The position numbers and the translations under genes were made by a program. A stretch of DNA of 22,901 nucleotides from a virus, in IMG/VR virus record IMGVR_UViG_3300045973_000399, positions 1 to 22,901 of that record; one strand, written 5' to 3'. Below are positions 7,187 through 14,784 of this stretch, piece by piece. The notes under the pieces were generated by a model. The model was not told the DNA's origin. It worked only from the letters and a program-made list of their open reading frames with translations, and ran no database searches. The stretch's first letter is position 1; every line of letters begins with the position of its first letter.

Positions 7187-7939
7187 TTACGCCTGGACGT
7201 AGGTGAAGTACGGAGAACCCGTGGACACTTCAGCGGCTGGCAGGAGAGCGCCAGTCAGGGTCAGGACCGCAACGTCAGAGCCGATCAGGTCAAGCGCGGC
7301 AGCGATGCCTGGCTTTGCACGGTAGAACGTGGCGATCTGAGCCTTGTTGTCGAACTGAGACTTGCCTTCGAAGCGGAACACGTATTCCTTGGCAGTGGTC
7401 GTCAGAGCTTCCAGCTTGGTGGCGTAGGACGCGTAGGTGTAGGCCACCGTGCAGGGGACTGCAGAGGTACCGGTCACCAAGGTCGAACCAGACAGGAACG
7501 TGACCGTGCCATTGACGGCATCAAGCGTGTAGTCCACACCGGCCACGAGAGCCGTGCCAGGAGTCGTCTTCGTCACGACAACCGAGGAGACGCCAGGGTG
7601 CTTCAGGGGAACCATCGAGCCAGCGTAGGCATTGATCGATTCAGAAGCAACGGTTGCACCAGTTGCGGCTGCTGCCGTGCCATAGAAAGCACGAGCCAGG
7701 TTGGCGCCATCGATATTGCGGATGCCAATCGAGAAGCCAAGGTCGGTCTGAGTCACGATGTCCAGAACGCGAGCGCGGTTGCCCGAGTAGGATTCACGGA
7801 AAGACAGGGTCTGCTCCGTGCCAGAAATCGAGAAGCCGTCAGCATCACCAATCCAGGTGAAGCCACTTGTTTGTCCAGCCGAATCACGGGTGGCCACGTA
7901 GACCTTGCCCTGACCAACTGCGTAGTACTTGTCAGCCAT
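7187..7939 (-). CDS. Major tail tube protein
   Basis: A 250-residue, beta-rich protein that would stack as rings to form the tail tube. It opens with ADKYYAVGQGKVYVATRD and a T-WIGDADGFSISG segment, then LSFRESYSGNRA and DLGFSIGIRNID, a tube-like sandwich. Threonine/valine-rich strands follow (residues about 100-175), and then EYVFRFEGKSQFDNK. A perfect AAGGAG site precedes the ATG, and a strong terminator follows the stop, as expected for an abundant protein. Position between the tail terminator and the chaperone genes supports the call. Confidence 0.88.
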   Translation of the reverse strand: MADKYYAVGQGKVYVATRDSAGQTSGFTWIGDADGFSISGTEQTLSFRESYSGNRARVLDIVTQTDLGFSIGIRNIDGANLARAFYGTAAAATGATVASESINAYAGSMVPLKHPGVSSVVVTKTTPGTALVAGVDYTLDAVNGTVTFLSGSTLVTGTSAVPCTVAYTYASYATKLEALTTTAKEYVFRFEGKSQFDNKAQIATFYRAKPGIAAALDLIGSDVAVLTLTGALLPAAEVSTGSPYFTYVQA

Positions 7940-7951
7940 TGTAGAGGCTCC

Positions 7952-8383
7952 TTAAGTGAGTTGTTTTGCATAGGCGGCATCGGCACTGAAGTTCAGCTGG
8001 TAGACAACGCGATCTGGATTAACCGAGATCAACGTGCAGCCATCATAGCCCCAAACCTTGCTACCTTCATCATTCACGATTGTCCCTCTCACCGCCTGAG
8101 AAGCATCGTCAATTAACTTGAGCTGTGTATCAACGAAGTCGACTTCTCCAGCGCCATACCCAAGAATGAGCACGACACTGTAGTTAAGACGCATCAGTTG
8201 GAATCGCTGGTGGTCAGGTCCTGTGTTCTGCATACCGGAGAACACGACCCAAGCAGCGGGTACCGCAATCAACGCCAGAGCGGGGTCAGCTTCAGTCCCG
8301 CCCATAGAAGCAGCCACGTTCTCGCCCAACGCGGTCACTGTCTTCAACTTTGACACGAGGTCGTTTGTGTAGATATCAATCAT
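7952..8383 (-). CDS. Tail terminator protein
   Basis: A 143-residue protein that would cap the finished tail and join it to the head, inferred from its size and from its place just before the tail tube gene. It starts MIDIYTNDLVSKLKTVTALG, and has a conserved-looking core (NYSVVLILGYG and VRGTIVNDEGSKVWGYDG). I chose the ATG at 8383, which has GAGG upstream, over the ATG at 8425, which would overlap the preceding gene and lacks a ribosome site. The gene overlaps the preceding small gene by 8 bases and ends 12 bases before the tail tube start. Confidence 0.75.
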   Translation of the reverse strand: MIDIYTNDLVSKLKTVTALGENVAASMGGTEADPALALIAVPAAWVVFSGMQNTGPDHQRFQLMRLNYSVVLILGYGAGEVDFVDTQLKLIDDASQAVRGTIVNDEGSKVWGYDGCTLISVNPDRVVYQLNFSADAAYAKQLT

Positions 8384-8570
8384 CCAATGCCCTCGTAATT
8401 CTATCAAGCACCTTCTTAGCAGCATGTTCTTTGACGACCTCTTCTTGTCGCATTTTCATGTAGACGCGAATGAGGTACTCGTATTCCCAGTCTGTTACCT
8501 CGATTTCGTCTCCTGCCTGGTAGTTCCCAGTCGGAGTCTCGTGGTTGAGGAGTAAGGTGATTTTACGCAT
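8376..8570 (-). CDS. Small protein of unknown function (DUF7210-like)
   Basis: A 64-residue charged protein. Its first half has a strand followed by NYQAGDEIEVTDWEYEYLI, a G-D-E-hydrophobic pattern seen in small phage proteins near head-tail genes; its second half is a Lys/Glu-rich helix. It lies between the completion protein and the tail terminator. There is no Shine-Dalgarno site; the ATG comes four bases after the preceding stop, so translation probably depends on reinitiation. The family name is from memory and uncertain. Confidence 0.6.
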   Translation of the reverse strand: MRKITLLLNHETPTGNYQAGDEIEVTDWEYEYLIRVYMKMRQEEVVKEHAAKKVLDRITRALDD

Positions 8571-8574
8571 GTAT

Positions 8575-9000
8575 TTAGTGTTTCAGGAGATGTTGGGTAA
8601 CGAAACGCCTGATTGCGTCCATGTCTCCTTGAGAGACACCAAGGAAGGGACGAGCTGGCATATTGATGGTCCCGTTCTGCAGGTAGGTCGCGTAGGGGAC
8701 GGTTGTCGAGACAACAGCGCGATTTCTTGAGATGGAGGCAGTGATCGAGTTGAACAAGGTGCCCGTGTCATAGAGGAGACCAGAGCCAGCGGTGCCCGCC
8801 TTGATGCGAGCGGCCCGTGTGGCTGGTGCCCATGGCTCCCAGGCATTGCCATCGGGATCTGCCTTCGTGGTGCGAATGCGGGCACGAGATGAGGCCACGA
8901 GGTGGTCACCAATGTTCTGGAGAAGTGGAGTCGTGTCCTGGAGATTACGAAGGAGCTTCGTAATCTGCGTCCCATTGACGGTGACCTTTACCTTGCTCAC
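8575..9000 (-). CDS. Virion morphogenesis/tail completion protein (Mu gpG, P2 gpS-like)
   Basis: A 141-residue protein fitting the phage virion morphogenesis family (PF05069 type). After an N-terminal helix come DPDGNAWEPWAPATRAARI, then LLYDTGTLFNSITASI, a strand, VPYATYLQNG, and MPARPFLGVSQGDMDAIRRF. These are the family's usual landmarks: G-x-x-W, L-x-x-T-G-x-L, Y-A-x-x-x-Q-x-G and P-A-R-P-F-L-G. Such proteins complete the tail's head-proximal end. The start overlaps the upstream stop by ATGA. A second protein of similar HK97-gp10 fold is encoded at 18675-18403. Confidence 0.85.
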   Translation of the reverse strand: MSKVKVTVNGTQITKLLRNLQDTTPLLQNIGDHLVASSRARIRTTKADPDGNAWEPWAPATRAARIKAGTAGSGLLYDTGTLFNSITASISRNRAVVSTTVPYATYLQNGTINMPARPFLGVSQGDMDAIRRFVTQHLLKH

Positions 9001-9632
9001 TTGCCGACCTTCGTTGAGAGGGCGCGAACTGTGGTCCCATTTGGCGTGTGAGCGACTGTCTGCACGATGTAGCGTGCAGTGTCAATCTCGATGACGTCAT
9101 TGTTGCGAATCAGATCAGACGGAGTCCAGGTCCAGATTTCAAGGCGGGTCTGCGTGGTGGCCATCTTCGTGGCAGCAGGAGCTGAGCCGTTGTCAGCCAC
9201 GGCCCCAATGTTCTGCAGCGCGATTGGTAGATCAGTTGCCACCTGCTCGAACACCGTCTTCTTGTCACCAGTCAGGTTGTAGACTGGACGAAGGATGTTG
9301 ACGAGATGGGTGGCGGTGACCCCAACTGGACCACGAAGTGGGGTGTTGATGAATACGATGAAGGTGCGGTCTTGTGCCTGGTTGCGGAGCAAATCGCCTG
9401 GCCTGACGGTGCCGTACTCGCAGAAGAGCTTGAAGTACGACAGTGGGTCCTCGGTCCCCTTCTTGAAGGAGTCGTCCTGGGAGTAGGCGAGGTTGAGGGT
9501 TGCCAGGTAGTTGCGCGTCTGGAGAGGCGTGATGTACGTGTCAGGCCGATAGTGTTTGAATTCCCAGCCGATGAGCTTGCCTACCTTCTTCATGGAGGAG
9601 CTGATCTTCTTGTCGATGGTGGTTCCGCTCAT
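8997..9632 (-). CDS. Head closure/neck-like protein
   Basis: A 211-residue protein with a helical basic N-terminus (SSMKKVGKLIGWEFKHYRP), a central part with DPLSYFKLFCEYGTVRPGDLL, and a C-terminal beta segment NDVIEIDTARYIVQTVAHT, the kind of barrel strand found in head-closure (stopper) proteins. Gene order, next to the completion protein and tail terminator, supports a neck role. It has AAGGAA upstream of the ATG. The large N-terminal part is longer than classic closure proteins of about 110 residues. The assignment is an inference from order and the C-terminal pattern. Confidence 0.55.
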   Translation of the reverse strand: MSGTTIDKKISSSMKKVGKLIGWEFKHYRPDTYITPLQTRNYLATLNLAYSQDDSFKKGTEDPLSYFKLFCEYGTVRPGDLLRNQAQDRTFIVFINTPLRGPVGVTATHLVNILRPVYNLTGDKKTVFEQVATDLPIALQNIGAVADNGSAPAATKMATTQTRLEIWTWTPSDLIRNNDVIEIDTARYIVQTVAHTPNGTTVRALSTKVGK

Positions 9633-9640
9633 GGTATTCC

Positions 9641-10111
9641 TTAGATGATCTTGTGGTACTGGAGGAGCCAGCCGATGACTACGAGGGTGACAGACCCGAG
9701 AAAACCGAAGCCAAGGAGAATGCGCTTCACCTGTTCCTTGGTCACCGCGTGATCTTGTTCAACTCGATCAAGACGGTCCTCTGTCCGCTTGTCACGAGTG
9801 GCAGAATCTTCCTGCTTAATCTCGAGGACGTGAATCTTGGTGCCCTGATCTACCAGCTTGTCGATGGCGATGATGACCATCTTGTGGCTGTCCTTGATCA
9901 TCGCGACAGTGGTCTCACCCTGTGCTCGAATTACAGCGATGTCGCCTCTCGTGCTCTGGATGTCATCTCTCGTACCTTGAATGAGATTGCTTTCATCAAG
10001 AATGTGGTCTCTGAGGGCGGTCCTGATATCCATCATCGTGGACTCAAGCACAGCGAGGCGCTCAGTTCCACCGAGGAGATCTGTGGTGCGACGCTGTGGA
10101 GTTTCGGTCAT
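9641..10111 (-). CDS. Coiled-coil protein with C-terminal membrane anchor
   Basis: A 156-residue protein: a polar N-terminus, a long heptad-like helix (residues about 15-125, rich in I/L/V, D, R and Q), and a C-terminal hydrophobic segment ILLGFGFLGSVTLVVIGWLL followed by QYHKII. This predicts a tail-anchored membrane protein with the coiled coil outside the bilayer. It sits between structural genes, ATGA-coupled to the 173-residue gene. It could be a holin-like or membrane-contact protein, or a virion protein that inserts in the host membrane during entry. Its function is unknown to me. Confidence 0.7.
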   Translation of the reverse strand: MTETPQRRTTDLLGGTERLAVLESTMMDIRTALRDHILDESNLIQGTRDDIQSTRGDIAVIRAQGETTVAMIKDSHKMVIIAIDKLVDQGTKIHVLEIKQEDSATRDKRTEDRLDRVEQDHAVTKEQVKRILLGFGFLGSVTLVVIGWLLQYHKII

Positions 10112-10629
10112 GCGGGTACCCAGGCACTTCCGTCCCAGTAGTTGATCTTACCAGTCGAATCCACTCGATTTGGAGTGGTGAAGGTGAGCTGTGCAATCTT
10201 GGCCAACTCAGCGGTGAGCTCAACTCGGACTGCCTCAGCAATCTGGGTAGCAGATGGACCAGAACTTCCAGTTCCACCGACTGCGTAGGCCTGTGCTCGC
10301 TCAGGCACCGTATACTGCACCAGCACGTTGTAGTTACCCAGAGTCGGCACCACCGGGTCTCCACCTCCATCTACGGAGATGTTTCCCTCGAGGACGAGGG
10401 TGTGAGCCGCCTCCATTGGACGAACTCGCCACCCATTCAGGAGGAAGAGGTAGAGCGAGATGTACAGGTCACCACCCAGCGGGTCTCCACCAGTGACTCG
10501 AAATGCCTGTTGGTACTTCGCGTTGTCACTTGTTCGGACCCACTCCTTCCAGCGGGAGTAGATCTCCCCGGTAGTCACCAAGGCGCTACCGAGAATGATC
10601 CGCTTGTTGGTTGGATCAAAGGTGATCAC
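10108..10629 (-). CDS. Conserved phage virion-associated protein of the fibre cassette
   Basis: A 173-residue protein. It opens ITFDPTNKRIILGSA, then WKEWVRTSDNAKYQQAFRV, GGDPLGGDLYISLYLFLLNG, WRVRPMEAAHTLVLEGNI, and VDGGGDPVVPTLGNYNVLV. I recall proteins with this pattern in many siphoviruses, usually near fibre or adaptor genes, but no firm function. The C-terminal 50 residues form a helix (TQIAEAVRVELTAELAKIAQ) and end with YWDGSAWVPA. A trimeric fibre-adaptor role is possible. The start has AAGGA upstream and lies 9 bases after the preceding stop. Confidence 0.7.
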   Translation of the reverse strand: MITFDPTNKRIILGSALVTTGEIYSRWKEWVRTSDNAKYQQAFRVTGGDPLGGDLYISLYLFLLNGWRVRPMEAAHTLVLEGNISVDGGGDPVVPTLGNYNVLVQYTVPERAQAYAVGGTGSSGPSATQIAEAVRVELTAELAKIAQLTFTTPNRVDSTGKINYWDGSAWVPA

Positions 10630-10638
10630 ATCAGGTCC

Positions 10639-11988
10639 TTACGGGTTCTGGTAGTTACGTTCTTGTGCTGGAGCCAACAGGATGGACTGACCGGCAGCAC
10701 GAGTGATGGATGCATCCACTTCCACGTACTGACCACCCGTCAAGCCAATGCCGAGGACCTTGACAACAGGCGTGGTGCCTGCAGTCCGTCCACCCTGGAC
10801 ATTGGTGTCATAGGCAAACGTGAAGGGCACCGAGGAGCCACCATAGGTGCCCGTGATTGGGTTGCCGTCCTTGTCGTTGACGATGACTGCCGAGGAGGTA
10901 CCGAAGTTACCAGCCGGGGTCGTGTCGAAGAACATCCAGTACTTGAAGTCGCCAGAGCCAGCATTTGCACCGAAGTTCAAGGTGCCAGCGGAGACGAATG
11001 GGTACAGGCGGTTGACACCGTTCTTGTCGAACAGAGAAACCGAGTTCAAGTAGTTCGCATTCAGGCCGTCGATTGCCACCGAGGTCGAGCCAACTAGCAC
11101 GTCACCGAGGAAGGCAGCCAGCGCATCTGCGGTGGCACCAGTCACGGTGCCGGCACCAGCATCGATGTCAGAATTCTGGCGGAGCAGGTACTGAAGCTTC
11201 TCGTAGATCTGCGTGGTCGAGGCCGTGCCACCCGAGTCAGTCACGATGATGCGGAACGGAGCCGAGGTGCCATCGATGTTGCGCATCTGGTCAGCAGCGA
11301 AGTACTCAACCGAGACCTGGTTCCATGGAGCCGTGGTGCTGATGGTCGCATCCGAGGCCGTGACCTTCAGGTCAGTTGCATTCGACAGCGGGAAGCGGTA
11401 CGTGATGTACGACAGGGTCGAGGCACCAATTGCACTGTTGTTCGAGGTGGAGTACGTCTTGCCTTGCTCGCGGCAGTAGAGAGTGAACGTGTCACCTCCA
11501 TCCGTGAAGTCAAAGTTGCCATTCGTGACGTCACCGTAGACCTGGACGGCCTGGTTGATTGGACCAGCGAAGGTGAAGTTTGCCTTCGAGCCCGTGTTCC
11601 AGCGGTAGTAAGGTTGGTCACCAGAGCCAATGGAGCCCAGTGAGACAACACCCATGTACTTCCGGAGGACAGCACCAGCAGAGGACTTCTCGGCCCAACC
11701 GGCGGTGCGAAGCAGAGCACGAGTTGTGTCGTCCTTTGGAGCCCAGCCGTTGATGAATTCGAACTGCTCTGGTGTGATGGCTTCCATTGGGAACGGGAAC
11801 TTGATGAAGGTCGATGACGACTTCCACTGTTCCTTGAGCCACGAGTACAGGCACTGGCCTGAGACGCCACCAGTCGAGCCAGCCGAGGTCACAGCCCCAG
11901 TTGTCTTGATCTCGATGGTCTTGGCGGTGGTGTCAATTGCGATGTCGGTGGTTAGCGCAAGAGAATCTGGGTCGACGATGATGGCCAT
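10639..11988 (-). CDS. Large virion protein of the fibre cassette (449 aa)
   Basis: A 449-residue, beta-rich, Ser/Thr/Gly/Ala-rich protein. Its N-terminal third has a helical segment (LYSWLKEQWKSS), then FIKFPFPMEAITPEQFEFIN and TRALLRTAGW, a pattern I recall from phage virion proteins without a named function. The middle part is beta-rich, and a segment about RNIDGTSAPFRIIVTDSGGT precedes a short helical stretch. The C-terminal end, QSILLAPAQERNYQNP, matches the end of the 868-residue fibre-like protein. It starts right after the stop of the 58-residue gene (TAAATG) with GAGGA upstream. A surface fibre, adhesin or head decoration are all possible. Confidence 0.72.
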   Translation of the reverse strand: MAIIVDPDSLALTTDIAIDTTAKTIEIKTTGAVTSAGSTGGVSGQCLYSWLKEQWKSSSTFIKFPFPMEAITPEQFEFINGWAPKDDTTRALLRTAGWAEKSSAGAVLRKYMGVVSLGSIGSGDQPYYRWNTGSKANFTFAGPINQAVQVYGDVTNGNFDFTDGGDTFTLYCREQGKTYSTSNNSAIGASTLSYITYRFPLSNATDLKVTASDATISTTAPWNQVSVEYFAADQMRNIDGTSAPFRIIVTDSGGTASTTQIYEKLQYLLRQNSDIDAGAGTVTGATADALAAFLGDVLVGSTSVAIDGLNANYLNSVSLFDKNGVNRLYPFVSAGTLNFGANAGSGDFKYWMFFDTTPAGNFGTSSAVIVNDKDGNPITGTYGGSSVPFTFAYDTNVQGGRTAGTTPVVKVLGIGLTGGQYVEVDASITRAAGQSILLAPAQERNYQNP

Positions 11989-12165
11989 TTAGTCCTCACA
12001 TTCAAGTTGGTAGTTTGGGTTCGAGAGAAGGAGGTTACCATTCTCAAGAGTTGCGATTTGCTGTACTTCAAAGGTGAAGTCATCAATCTCCGCAGAGTCA
12101 CCCTTATTTAGGGTGGGTAGGACGTGCCCTAGGTGGAGCCCGTCAGTAGTTTTAACGATTCTCAT
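11989..12165 (-). CDS. Small protein of the fibre cassette (58 aa)
   Basis: A 58-residue frame I translated by hand: it opens MRIVKTTDGLHLGHVLPTLN and ends NYQLECED. It fills the whole gap between two large virion genes. A strong AAGGAG site, which overlaps the upstream stop, precedes its ATG, and its TAA is followed immediately by the ATG of the 449-residue protein. The pattern (two or three short strands, acidic middle) gives no family I recognise. A small chaperone or adaptor for its neighbours is a guess from position only. Confidence 0.75.
   Translation of the reverse strand: MRIVKTTDGLHLGHVLPTLNKGDSAEIDDFTFEVQQIATLENGNLLLSNPNYQLECED
12099..12115. repeat. Perfect inverted repeat within the 58-aa gene
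   Basis: CACCCT and AGGGTG form six perfect pairs around a five-base loop. On the minus strand the loop, with flanking bases, contains CTAAATA. It lies inside coding sequence. There is no T-tract, so it is not a typical terminator. Confidence 0.5.
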
Positions 12166-12174
12166 TGGAACTCC

Positions 12175-14781
12175 TTAGGGTGGGTTGACGTAGTTTCTGT
12201 CCACGACCTGCTGGATCAGGATGGAGTCATCCGTTGACTTGAAGGTGTACGGCAGGTAGATTGGTTGGTACCCCATCGCGAAGATGGCAATGACACCTGC
12301 TACTCCACCACTCGAGTGGGAGAAGGAGAAGGTTGTGCCAGAGGATTCAGTACCGCCAATCTCGGTTGCTGTCGAGGGGTCTGTGCCAGCGTAGACGCGC
12401 ACTTCTGAGCCAGCAACTAGGTTGGTGAAGCCGAGAATGACAGAGTCAAGCGGGTATTGTGGCGCAATAACAGCTGCAGTTGTTGTAGTTGGGATAACAA
12501 AGTTCGTGATGAAGTTAGCAACGTTGTTGCTTGTTGATGTGAACTTCGCCTTCAACTTGAACCCGCTAGACACATTACCTTCCGCTTGCAGATTTGCCTG
12601 TGTCATCGTAATCCACGTTCCATTCCATCCAGACCCCTTGTCAATCTGGTACTGGAAGCTCACATTAGATGAACTAGAAGTAACAGCGCTTGATGCCAGT
12701 GTCTGGTGACCGTAGATAAAGTACGGGCACTCCACAATCACATAGTCGCCTGTTGCAGCTAGATACACCTTTCCGCCAGCCTCAAGTGACGATGATGCTG
12801 ATGTAAAGTTCGTACTAAAGTAACTTGCAGTCTGTACAGTGGGTTCAAGACATTGAATGGCAATCTTTCCAGATGTACCACCCATGTGAAAGTCTTGAAA
12901 GTTAGTACCTGAGGCACCTGCAATGCCAAATCCGTCAGGTGAGAAAGTGGCACCATAGTTGATGTCGCGAATAACGAAACCTTGACCAATCTTGTTGTTA
13001 CCAGCCACGATGGCTGATGGTCCAGAGATTGACTCAAGCAAGAAGTTCTTAGAAGAAAAGTCGGCCACATTCAACGCTGCTGTGCGGGTGTTTGTAAGAT
13101 ACAAACGTTGACACTTCGAGATGATGTTTGGGTCACCTACGTTAGTAGCTGAAATGTTTACTACATATGTTGGGTACAGTGTTGAGGTAGACCCGACATT
13201 CAAAGGATTATTGTATGTGCCAAAGTTTCTGATACGATGCCCAAAGCCGCCTGCGATATTCACCACCCCTGCACTTGCATAGGGATGTGCATTTGAGATA
13301 GTGCCGGCTCTACCAAAAGTAAGACCATCAATAGTAGTGTAGTTGCTTAATAGGTTAAACACCTGATTTGAGCCAGTGGTTGTCGTATCGCCGTGTGGCT
13401 TCTCAACATAATCTGTATTGATGAATGAGATATTTGGCCCCTGTATGTTAAATGTTACACCACACAACTTAGTGTTAGTGAATGTTACATTAGACCCACT
13501 CATCCCCTGTACTAGTGGTGTGGTGTTAGATGAAAGTTGATACACCCAATCAAAGTTGTTGATTGTAGCATTGTACAATGGGTTGATTGCCACGGTGTTG
13601 GAAACAGGGTTTGAGTAAAGCTTGAAGTTATCAATCGCAAGAGTGCCAATGTTGCCCGAAATGTCGAACACACTGCCCGAGGAATAACCAGAGTTGATTT
13701 GGCCGCGAGCGCAGTTAGTGATAGACATGGTTTTGTAGCTATTGATGCCACGAAAGCCATAGAACACACTGTTTGTGATTGTGCAACTGTAGCAAGCGTT
13801 AGCATCTAGACCAATGCAGAACATGGCCTTATCAATGTCGTACACCCCACAACCTGTAGAGTTGGTAAGGCGAGCGTTAGAGTTGATTGATGATGACACG
13901 TTGCTGTTCAGATTGCGAGAAGCTGCAAGTGCCATTCGCATAATCACATTCGGGATACGCACTTTGCATCCAGCTGGTGGAGTGTAGCTCGTGGCAGACG
14001 TTCCATTGTGTCCGATGATTACTTGGCCAGATGCTAGACATCCAACAAGCTTTGTTCGCGCATCTGCAACTGGCTTCCAAGCATTTGCCCACATCACCGG
14101 TTCAACAGCAGGATACCATTCGAAGACACCAGAGCCAGGAGCAGTCTCAATCTGAACACCTGGTACTTGTGACAATGAACCCCCGCCATTGATAGGCGTG
14201 GAGATGATTTGCCCTGGAGTTCCCGTGGTGTTATCAAGATAGAACCACTCACCACGAATCTTGTGTCCACCACCACGGTTGGTATTTTGAAGTATGAATG
14301 CGGCATTCGAGTCAAACACTACCTCAATCCAGCCAGTAACATCAGCAGAAGTAGCACTTGCACCGATGCCAGTAAGTGCTCCAGCTGAATAGGTGCCTCC
14401 AGTTACTTCTCGGAACTTCAAGAAGCCAAATGCAGGCATTGCAGTCCCAACAGCTATTGGGGCTGCATCGATTGTTGCCCACACGCCAAGCAAGTACCCT
14501 GATACACCGCCTTTTGTGATGGTCGTACCGATTGCTGGGACTGTTCCTGAGCCGGTGTCAAAAGCCATCCAGCGAACAGCAAGACCAGTCATGTACAATG
14601 AACCACCAGGCGCATTGATGGCACAGTTTATGCCAATCGTGCCAGTCATTCCAGCAGGTGCATTTGCATGCCAACGTGTGTCAGTACGGATTGTAAGTGT
14701 GCCTGGAGAAATGGTCCAGCTTTCACCGGCAGTCCGCGCAGTACCACCATCAAGGAACGTGTCAGTTGTAATTGTTGCCAT
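12175..14781 (-). CDS. Tail fibre-like or receptor-binding protein with beta-helix region (868 aa)
   Basis: An 868-residue protein rich in N, S, T, G and I. The N-terminal 240 residues are a globular beta part (opening MATITTDTFLDGGTARTAGE). The middle (about 280-680) shows many short strands with N-x-[FYI]-x-[IVL] steps, such as SITNCARGQI, ATINNFDWVY, NVTFTNTKLCGV and NISFINTDYV, the look of a right-handed parallel beta-helix as in phage adhesins and depolymerases. The C-terminal 90 residues form a small beta domain ending DSILIQQVVDRNYVNPP. No catalytic residues could be identified. The middle is AT-rich compared with its neighbours. The gene lies in the neck region, so a collar or head fibre is as possible as a tail fibre. 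Confidence 0.78.
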   Translation of the reverse strand: MATITTDTFLDGGTARTAGESWTISPGTLTIRTDTRWHANAPAGMTGTIGINCAINAPGGSLYMTGLAVRWMAFDTGSGTVPAIGTTITKGGVSGYLLGVWATIDAAPIAVGTAMPAFGFLKFREVTGGTYSAGALTGIGASATSADVTGWIEVVFDSNAAFILQNTNRGGGHKIRGEWFYLDNTTGTPGQIISTPINGGGSLSQVPGVQIETAPGSGVFEWYPAVEPVMWANAWKPVADARTKLVGCLASGQVIIGHNGTSATSYTPPAGCKVRIPNVIMRMALAASRNLNSNVSSSINSNARLTNSTGCGVYDIDKAMFCIGLDANACYSCTITNSVFYGFRGINSYKTMSITNCARGQINSGYSSGSVFDISGNIGTLAIDNFKLYSNPVSNTVAINPLYNATINNFDWVYQLSSNTTPLVQGMSGSNVTFTNTKLCGVTFNIQGPNISFINTDYVEKPHGDTTTTGSNQVFNLLSNYTTIDGLTFGRAGTISNAHPYASAGVVNIAGGFGHRIRNFGTYNNPLNVGSTSTLYPTYVVNISATNVGDPNIISKCQRLYLTNTRTAALNVADFSSKNFLLESISGPSAIVAGNNKIGQGFVIRDINYGATFSPDGFGIAGASGTNFQDFHMGGTSGKIAIQCLEPTVQTASYFSTNFTSASSSLEAGGKVYLAATGDYVIVECPYFIYGHQTLASSAVTSSSSNVSFQYQIDKGSGWNGTWITMTQANLQAEGNVSSGFKLKAKFTSTSNNVANFITNFVIPTTTTAAVIAPQYPLDSVILGFTNLVAGSEVRVYAGTDPSTATEIGGTESSGTTFSFSHSSGGVAGVIAIFAMGYQPIYLPYTFKSTDDSILIQQVVDRNYVNPP

Positions 14782-14784
14782 CGC

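Noticed and set aside
8572-8578. CTAAATA as a promoter before the 64-residue gene.
   Set aside because: It includes the upstream stop codon and ends one base before the ATG, so a transcript starting downstream would lack this start codon. It may still serve the tail terminator gene, but I did not list it as a promoter.
9641-10111. Calling the coiled-coil membrane protein a holin.
   Set aside because: There is one C-terminal membrane segment and a long coiled coil, but no adjacent endolysin or spanin and no typical holin features.
12105-12111. CTAAATA copies in coding sequence (12105-12111, 20250-20256, 1686-1692) as promoters.
   Set aside because: They lie inside genes, in frame as Leu-Asn codons. 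They are kept only as part of the count for the strand bias.
12175-14781. Depolymerase or pectate lyase activity for the 868-residue protein.
   Set aside because: The beta-helix look is clear, but I could not find a convincing catalytic group, so only a fibre-like or receptor-binding role is called.
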